Assembly: GCA_002298885.1 (NCBI GenBank)
Contig: DBMK01000012.1
Coordinates: 1-10,154 of the forward strand
Length of the DNA: 10,154 nucleotides
Direction of reading: 5' to 3'
From: Anaerolineaceae bacterium UBA700
Lineage (GTDB): Bacteria; Chloroflexota; Anaerolineae; Anaerolineales; Anaerolineaceae
Each line of letters starts with the position of its first letter. The first letter of the stretch is position 1. This document shows positions 6,167 to 10,154 of the stretch, one piece after another. The translations under genes and the position numbers were made by a program. The notes under the pieces are model-generated. The model did not search any database. It saw only the letters and a list, made by a program, of their open reading frames with translations, and was not told the DNA's origin.

Positions 6167-6177
6167 ATATTGATTTA

Positions 6178-6735
6178 TTAAGAATAGATCCCGTGCATGA
6201 ATTGGTGGACGGCCTGGTAGACCAGGTCGTCGTTCAGCTCCACGTAGCCGTTGAGGTGCAGCCCGATGTAGGTGTCGATCATGCCGATAAAGGTAGTGGC
6301 GTACATGCGGGCGCGCCTGCGCATGTGGCTCAAGGCCTGAGTGAAAAGCAGCTCCAGAACCTGGAACTGCGCCAGGGTATAGCGCGAGACGGCCTGGTTC
6401 GGCTCGCTCTGCGGGGGCGCGAATACCATTGTCAAGCGCATGCGGTAGAAGGCCGGGTGCTCGCGCCCGAACTTAAAATAAGCCTGGACGATCTTTTGCA
6501 GGGTCAGCGGCAGGTCGCCCTGGTAGGCGGCGGCCTTGTTCAGGTCGATCTCGAAGCCCTCGAACTCCCTAACCAGCAGGGCGTCCAGCAGGCCGCGCTT
6601 ATTTATGAAATAATGGTACAAGGTGGGCTTGGTTACGCCCGCCGCATCGACAATTTCCTGGATGCCTACCGCATCGTAGCCGCGGGCCGAGAAAAGCTCC
6701 AATGCACATTCCAGAATGCGGCTGCGGTTGTCCAT
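6178..6735 (-). CDS. TetR/AcrR-family transcriptional repressor
   Basis: 185 aa. The N-terminal TetR helix-turn-helix domain is clear (about 4-50: RILECALELFSARGYDAVGI, then IVDAAGVTKPTLYHYFINKRGLL). The C-terminal ligand/dimerisation region (about 55-185) is diverged, as usual. I place the start at the ATG at 6735: the frame stays open to a TTG at 6771, but that TTG is the -35 box and the twelve extra codons are the promoter and operator themselves. Such repressors bind palindromic DNA as dimers and release it on binding a small ligand. A 16-bp perfect palindrome in its own promoter implies autorepression, and a related site before the amylase suggests that gene as a target. The ligand is unknown; a sugar-derived effector would fit the neighbours but is speculation. 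Confidence 0.92.
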   Translation of the reverse strand: MDNRSRILECALELFSARGYDAVGIQEIVDAAGVTKPTLYHYFINKRGLLDALLVREFEGFEIDLNKAAAYQGDLPLTLQKIVQAYFKFGREHPAFYRMRLTMVFAPPQSEPNQAVSRYTLAQFQVLELLFTQALSHMRRRARMYATTFIGMIDTYIGLHLNGYVELNDDLVYQAVHQFMHGIYS

Positions 6736-6742
6736 GACCCCT

Positions 6743-6771
6743 ATTATACCGATCGGTATAGTAATTGACAA
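6743..6771 (-). promoter_or_regulatory. Strong promoter of the TetR gene, probably leaderless
   Basis: Minus strand: -35 TTGTCA (6771-6766, 5 of 6), 17-nt spacer, -10 TATAAT (6748-6743, exact consensus). Only 7 nt (AGGGGTC) separate the -10 from the ATG at 6735, so transcription should start at or within a base or two of the start codon, giving a leaderless mRNA. The AGGGG could look like a ribosome-binding site but is too close to the ATG and would not be transcribed. Confidence 0.78.
6745..6760. promoter_or_regulatory. TetR autoregulatory operator
   Basis: TATACCGATCGGTATA is a perfect 16-bp palindrome. It covers most of the spacer and overlaps the -10 of the TetR promoter, the classical position for steric repression. 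The ATACCG...CGGTAT half-sites are of the general form seen in AcrR/TetR-family operators. Confidence 0.78.
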
Positions 6772-6779
6772 GGGGATTC

Positions 6780-6845
6780 ATCCACGAATTGCACGAATTT
6801 CACTAATCCTTAAATGAATTAGCAAAATCAGTGTAATTCGTGGAT
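6780..6845. repeat. Inverted repeat built of 9-nt units (dispersed-element or terminator candidate)
   Basis: Outer arms: ATCCACGAATT at 6780-6790 pairs perfectly with AATTCGTGGAT at 6835-6845, and the pairing continues imperfectly inwards to CTAAT/ATTAG (6803-6807 with 6818-6822). The left arm reads as three 9-nt units: CACGAATTG, CACGAATTT, CACTAATCC. The complement of the right arm starts the same way (CACGAATTA, CACTGATTT). It fills the gap between the GH20 stop (6852) and the TetR promoter. I have the impression of having seen ATTCGTG-type elements in many environmental bacterial genomes, but cannot verify this here. Confidence 0.65.
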
Positions 6846-6851
6846 AAATTA

Positions 6852-8363
6852 TTATTTCTCCCAGTCTACCTGCGGCGAGCGGTATAAGTTGACCCCCAGG
6901 GCTTGCAGGCGCGGACCGTGGCGGGCCAGGCGCGGGGCGTATTCGTCCCAGGACCTGCCCGCGGCAGGCGACCAGGCGATCTCAGCAATCCCCGCCAGGC
7001 GCGGAAAAACCATGAACTCGATATCCCGGATGGTATGCAGCGTCTCGGACCACAGCGGCGCCTCAACACCCAGGATATTGGAATCGTCGATTCCCTCTAC
7101 CAGCGCAGCCGGGTCCCACTCGTAGGCGTCTCGCACCTCGACCGTCCCTGCCCAGGCCAGCCCCAGCGGGCACTCGTCATCGTATTGCATATCCAGGTAG
7201 GTGCGGTTAGCCGGTGAAAGTATCACCTTTGCGCCCTGCTCGACGGCCTTCTTTGCAACGTCGCTCTTCCAGGCCTGGGCGATGGAGGTGGGCAGCAGGC
7301 GGGTATTGGATATTTCCTCCCAGCCGACCATGTGCTTGCTGTGGGCGGCGACGATTGCCTGGACGCGCTCGACGAAGCGCACGTAGTCGGCCTGCGGGGT
7401 GGAGATGGCCTCGTCGCCCCCAATGTGGAAGTATTGGCCGGGGGTCAGGGCGGCTATCTCGCCGATCACATCGTCCAAGAAGCGATAAGTGATCTCCTTG
7501 TCGATGCACAGCGAGCTGAAGCCAACCTCGATCCCGGTGTACGGCGGAGGGGCGATCTCGTCGCAGTTGAGCTCGGCATAGGCCGCCAGGGCCGCATTGG
7601 TGTGGCCCGGGGTATCGATCTCGGGCACCAGGGTTATGTAACGGCTCTGGGCGTAGGCGGCCATTTCGGTGTAATCGGCCTGGGTGTAATACCCGCCCGG
7701 GTCGCCGTTGACAGCAGTCAGGCCGCCCTTTTGGGCCAGCTCCGGCCAGGAACGGATGGCGAGGCGCCAGCCCTGGTCGTCGGACAGGTGCAGGTGAAAG
7801 CGGTTCAGCTTGTAACCGGCGGCCAGGTCGATGCAGCGCTTGACGTCCTGGACGCTAAAAAAATGGCGAGCCACGTCCAGCATCATTCCCCGCCAGGCGA
7901 AGCGCGGCGCATCGCTGATCGTGCCGGCCGGCAACTCCCAGGGGCCGGGCTGTACGGCGCCACTTTCGATGGCCGGCGGGAGCAGTTGGCGGATGGTCTG
8001 GATGCCCCAGAACAACCCCGCCGGCCGGTAAGCCCGCAGGGTGAGCGAAGCCGGACGGATGGAAAGCTCGTAGCCTTCCCCGCCCAGGTCCGGGCCGGCG
8101 CCGGAAAGGGTGAGCAAAATGCTGCCGCGCGGCGGGGCGGCAGTTTCTATGATCGCCAGGGGAAAGCCGGTGGCCGGCCTGAGCCGGGCGGCCAGGTATC
8201 CGGCGATGGCGGCCAGCTCGGGGTCGCCCGGGGGAATGCAGATCGCCGTGTGCCGGCCGAGCCGGAACTTGCCCGGCCGCGCTTTGCTTGAAATGGGCTT
8301 GGGAATCAGGTTTCCCGGCCCGGATAGAGCAGGAGCGTCAAATTTAGAGGATGTTGTACTCAT
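6852..8363 (-). CDS. GH20 beta-N-acetylhexosaminidase
   Basis: 503 aa. It removes terminal beta-linked GlcNAc or GalNAc (EC 3.2.1.52) by substrate-assisted catalysis. An N-terminal GH20b-type alpha/beta domain spans about 18-150 (LIPKP start, YELSI, LFWGIQTIRQLLP), then the catalytic barrel from about 155. Barrel features: RGMMLDVARHF (substrate Arg158), NRFHLHLSDDQGWR (187-200), EIDTPGHT (248-255), the catalytic pair D317-E318 in HIGGDEA, GWEE (347-350), AWKS (364-367), YLD (389-391) and LWSE (437-440). All key residues are present. No signal peptide or lipobox is visible, so it looks cytoplasmic and would act on imported oligosaccharides or recycled cell-wall fragments. GGAGAG sits in the 9-nt gap behind the upstream acetyltransferase gene, so the two are co-transcribed. 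Confidence 0.96.
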   Translation of the reverse strand: MSTTSSKFDAPALSGPGNLIPKPISSKARPGKFRLGRHTAICIPPGDPELAAIAGYLAARLRPATGFPLAIIETAAPPRGSILLTLSGAGPDLGGEGYELSIRPASLTLRAYRPAGLFWGIQTIRQLLPPAIESGAVQPGPWELPAGTISDAPRFAWRGMMLDVARHFFSVQDVKRCIDLAAGYKLNRFHLHLSDDQGWRLAIRSWPELAQKGGLTAVNGDPGGYYTQADYTEMAAYAQSRYITLVPEIDTPGHTNAALAAYAELNCDEIAPPPYTGIEVGFSSLCIDKEITYRFLDDVIGEIAALTPGQYFHIGGDEAISTPQADYVRFVERVQAIVAAHSKHMVGWEEISNTRLLPTSIAQAWKSDVAKKAVEQGAKVILSPANRTYLDMQYDDECPLGLAWAGTVEVRDAYEWDPAALVEGIDDSNILGVEAPLWSETLHTIRDIEFMVFPRLAGIAEIAWSPAAGRSWDEYAPRLARHGPRLQALGVNLYRSPQVDWEK

Positions 8364-8372
8364 TTCTCTCCG

Positions 8373-9380
8373 TCAAAAAGAAAGAATCAGCTTGCGCCGG
8401 TCCAGCCAGGCGGCCACGGCGCTGAGCACCGCCAGCAGGACCAGCGCCTGGAGCGCCACCAGCCAGGGCGAGGCCTGCGCGTACCATTCCGGGATCCCGG
8501 GCAGGACCATAATCCCCAGCAGGACCAGGTGCAGCACGTACATCAGGAACGGATTGCGACCCCAGGTCGTCAGCAGCGGCAGCCGCTGCCGCAGGCGGTC
8601 CACCAGCAGGACGAAGCCGCCGAACATCAGGCCGCTGGCGCCCAAACTGAGCAGGACGTAGGTCGCCGAGACCCGGTTCTTGCTTACCGGTAGCCAGGCC
8701 GAAAGGACCAGCCCGGTTAGCAACGCCAGCACGCAGGCGCCCACGAACCATTTTGAGCCGCGCTTCTGGTCATGGAACAGGTCAGCCAGCACCGTCGCCA
8801 GGATGAGCATCGCCGACCAATCCAGCGCGCCCTGCAGCCCGCCGTGCGGAGAGGCCAGCACAGTCGACAGCCAGCCGTTGTCGAGCAGGGCCTGGTAGGC
8901 CGCCAGCAGAGCCAGGCCGATGACGGTCCGGGGCAAGACCTGTAGGCGGATGACAAGCAGGGTGACCAGTCCGGCCACCCCAATCGCCTGCAGCACCCCC
9001 CAGGCGATACCGCTCTGGTTCTCGCCCAGGGCAATCTCGCCCGCCGAGAGCAAGGCGCCCACCCCCAACACGGCCAGGTAGCGAGCAGAGGCGTGCCAAA
9101 CGGCCCTACCCCAACCATCCGCTGCGGCTCGGCGGCGCATGGATAGGGCGTAAGTCAGTCCGATGGAAAAGATGAAGAATGGGGCGATCAGATCGATCAC
9201 GGTCAGGCCCACGTCGGGGGCGTGCTTGAGCCAGGCCGGGATCCAGCTTACCCCAGCCAGGTAGTTGGCCAGCACCATCAGCAGGATGGCAAATCCGCGG
9301 AACTGGTCGATCGATTCAAGCCGCCGGCGCGGGGCGGACTGGCGCCCTCTCGACGCGACAGGCTGGTTCTGCTTTTTCAA
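8373..9380 (-). CDS. HGSNAT-like membrane acetyltransferase (DUF5009/DUF1624 type)
   Basis: 335 aa polytopic membrane protein with about ten hydrophobic segments. It matches the heparan-alpha-glucosaminide N-acetyltransferase-like family: the opening RLESIDQFRGFAILLMVLAN (20-39), then LKHAPDVGLTVIDLIAPFFI with candidate acetyl-carrying H53, an LPVSKNRVSATYVLL stretch (230-244), and WGRNPFLMYVLHL (273-285). The human homologue uses cytosolic acetyl-CoA to acetylate a glucosamine on the other side of the membrane. Co-transcription with a GlcNAc-releasing GH20 fits an amino-sugar role, but substrate and direction are inferred. The start is a TTG at 9380 with GGTGAG 5 nt upstream; the next in-frame Met lies inside the first membrane helix. 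The basic N-terminus (residues 1-20) is rich in Arg/Lys/Gln. Confidence 0.88.
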   Translation of the reverse strand: MKKQNQPVASRGRQSAPRRRLESIDQFRGFAILLMVLANYLAGVSWIPAWLKHAPDVGLTVIDLIAPFFIFSIGLTYALSMRRRAAADGWGRAVWHASARYLAVLGVGALLSAGEIALGENQSGIAWGVLQAIGVAGLVTLLVIRLQVLPRTVIGLALLAAYQALLDNGWLSTVLASPHGGLQGALDWSAMLILATVLADLFHDQKRGSKWFVGACVLALLTGLVLSAWLPVSKNRVSATYVLLSLGASGLMFGGFVLLVDRLRQRLPLLTTWGRNPFLMYVLHLVLLGIMVLPGIPEWYAQASPWLVALQALVLLAVLSAVAAWLDRRKLILSF

Positions 9381-9526
9381 TGCAGCTCACCCTATCCTTG
9401 GAACAAATCGGAAAATTAGACGTATATATTATAACGAGTCAAAAGCTGGAAGGAGCGTTCCTGCGCGTCTGTTTTTCTCAAAACCAGACATTCCGATTCG
9501 AAAGACCTGCACCAGGAGAAAGGGAA
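9381..9526. promoter_or_regulatory. Divergent intergenic region with AT-rich promoter core
   Basis: 146 nt between the divergent acetyltransferase (-) and anchored-protein (+) genes. An AT-rich core at 9421-9434 contains TATAAT on the minus strand (9433-9428), about 47 nt before the TTG start, but no good -35. On the plus strand TTGGAA (9398-9403) and TATATA (9423-9428) are 19 nt apart, a poor pair. A weak hairpin (GTCTG 9467-9471 with CAGAC 9485-9489) lies in the rightward leader. AGGAG at 9514-9518 serves the ATG at 9527. Both promoters probably lie here but I cannot fix either. Confidence 0.4.
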
Positions 9527-10117
9527 ATGAAGCAAAATCGTCTAACAGTGATCATTGTGATCGCATTCGTAATCGTCGGGCTGGCGGCGGCCTTCGGCCT
9601 GTTGAGCTTCCGGGCCATCAACAGCCAGACCGGGCGCGACTCATCCATTGCCACCGGAGGTGGAGGCGCCCAGCCCGGGCAGATGAAGGCGGCTGCGGCG
9701 ACCACTGCACTTTACGTGAGCGGCAGCGACCCGCTCGGGAAGGCCTTGGCGGCCGAATTGACCCGCCAATTGCAGCAGGCGCCTGAGTTCGGCCAGGTCC
9801 AGACGCTCGGTGCCTCGGTCGACAAGGCAGAATACCCGCTGGTGTACGTCGAAGTATCCAGCCAGGATGTGCTGTGGACCCCGTTCTACGGGCGGGCGAA
9901 CCTGACCATTAACGTAGCCTACGCCGAGAATGGGGACATTTCGTTCCGGCACACCCAGCCTACCGAGTTCCATTTCGAGAATGAAGCACCTTCTATCAAG
10001 CGCAGCGGCAAATATACTTTCACCGACGTTTCGTGGGGCGTCATGTCGCTGCCCGGCTATCACGAATTCCTGGCCTACCAGGTTGCCCAGGCCATCCTGG
10101 CCGACCTCAAGGGTTAA
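9527..10117 (+). CDS. Single-pass membrane-anchored extracytoplasmic protein, unknown function
   Basis: 196 aa from the ATG at 9527, with AGGAG 8 nt upstream. The frame is open back to an ATG at 9380, but those 49 codons cross the promoter region and would bury the membrane segment, so I reject the longer form. Residues 1-6 are basic/polar and 7-28 form one strong hydrophobic helix (TVIIVIAFVIVGLAAAFGLL) without a clear cleavage site. A Gly/Ala/Ser-rich linker (about 33-60) leads to a mixed alpha/beta domain (about 60-196): a VSGSDPLGKALAAELTRQLQ helix, strands PLVYVEVSS, NLTINVAY and DISFRHT, then a final amphipathic helix (about 178-195). No cysteines, no catalytic motif and no family I recognise. 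It probably faces outwards, anchored by its N-terminus. Confidence 0.85.
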   Translation: MKQNRLTVIIVIAFVIVGLAAAFGLLSFRAINSQTGRDSSIATGGGGAQPGQMKAAAATTALYVSGSDPLGKALAAELTRQLQQAPEFGQVQTLGASVDKAEYPLVYVEVSSQDVLWTPFYGRANLTINVAYAENGDISFRHTQPTEFHFENEAPSIKRSGKYTFTDVSWGVMSLPGYHEFLAYQVAQAILADLKG

Positions 10118-10134
10118 ATAAAAAAGCGGTGTTT

Positions 10135-10154
10135 TTGTCCCGTAGGCGGGACAA
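10135..10154. terminator. Stem-loop after the anchored-protein gene, cut by the window edge
   Basis: TTGTCCCG (10135-10142), a 4-nt loop and CGGGACAA (10147-10154) form a perfect 8-bp stem. Five T's run into the left arm (10132-10136). If the dyad continues past the window edge the stem lengthens with A/T pairs, as in the other intergenic hairpins here. It starts 17 nt after the stop at 10117, so a terminator role is likely. Confidence 0.6.

Noticed and set aside
6736..6771. Upstream TTG start adding 12 residues to the TetR protein
   Set aside because: The codons are the -35, the spacer palindrome and the -10. The ATG at 6735 gives the normal N-terminus right before the HTH helices.
6765..6793. 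TTGACA on the plus strand at 6765-6770 as a rightward promoter
   Set aside because: No -10-like hexamer lies 16-18 nt downstream (it reads ATTGCA) and no plus-strand gene follows. It overlaps the -35 of the leftward TetR promoter.
6780..6845. CRISPR-like array suggested by the 9-nt repeated units
   Set aside because: The units are too short, contiguous and few, with no spacers and no cas genes; an inverted repeat explains the pattern better.
7332..8291. 319-codon open frame on the plus strand opposite the GH20 gene
   Set aside because: Shadow of a gene with a complete GH20 active site; no motifs and no start signal.
9380..9526. Upstream ATG start adding 49 residues to the anchored protein
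   Set aside because: It would run through the divergent promoter region, has no ribosome-binding site, and would bury the N-terminal membrane helix. The ATG at 9527 has AGGAG.

Overview
The window looks like chromosomal DNA of a free-living, GC-rich, carbohydrate-using bacterium. My best guess is the Chloroflexota, Anaerolineae-like: short compact operons, a GH13 and GH20 repertoire, small Sec-exported proteins of unknown function, and one secreted protein ending in a YIPAV-type tail of the kind I associate with that phylum. This is an impression from protein style, not a search result. I see no tRNA, rRNA, CRISPR array, transposase, phage gene or recognisable defence system.

Layout. (1) 30-1280 (-): a receiver-PP2C (RsbU/SpoIIE-like) phosphatase whose receiver has lost some switch residues. 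(2) 1382-1717 (-): a very short family I pyrophosphatase-like protein. It shares a compact divergent promoter region (1787-1862) with (3) the rightward unit 1888-4680: two small secreted paralogues, each with four cysteines in almost identical spacing (1888-2418 and 2436-2912), followed by an ABC-2 type exporter ATPase and permease (2966-3904 and 3901-4680, overlapping by 4 nt). (4) 4731-6089 (-): a cytoplasmic GH13 amylase/maltodextrinase, convergent with the permease and separated from it by a near-perfect palindrome. (5) 6178-6735 (-): a TetR-family repressor with a textbook promoter, a 16-bp palindromic operator inside it and apparently no 5' leader. A related site sits just upstream of the amylase, so amylase control by this TetR is a concrete hypothesis. 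(6) 6852-8363 and 8373-9380 (-): a GH20 beta-N-acetylhexosaminidase and, 9 nt upstream, an HGSNAT-like (DUF5009-type) membrane acetyltransferase, probably one amino-sugar operon. (7) 9527-10117 (+): a single-pass membrane-anchored protein of unknown function, divergent from (6).

A recurring theme is intergenic dyad symmetry. Four gene boundaries and the right edge of the window carry a strong stem-loop (1315-1361, 4691-4730, 6141-6166, 6780-6845, 10135-10154). None of the four complete ones has an obvious U-tract in the direction where a terminator is needed. The most novel material is the pair of Cys4 secreted proteins with their apparent exporter. The best-supported regulatory hypothesis is the TetR/operator/amylase arrangement. 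Everything else belongs to known families.
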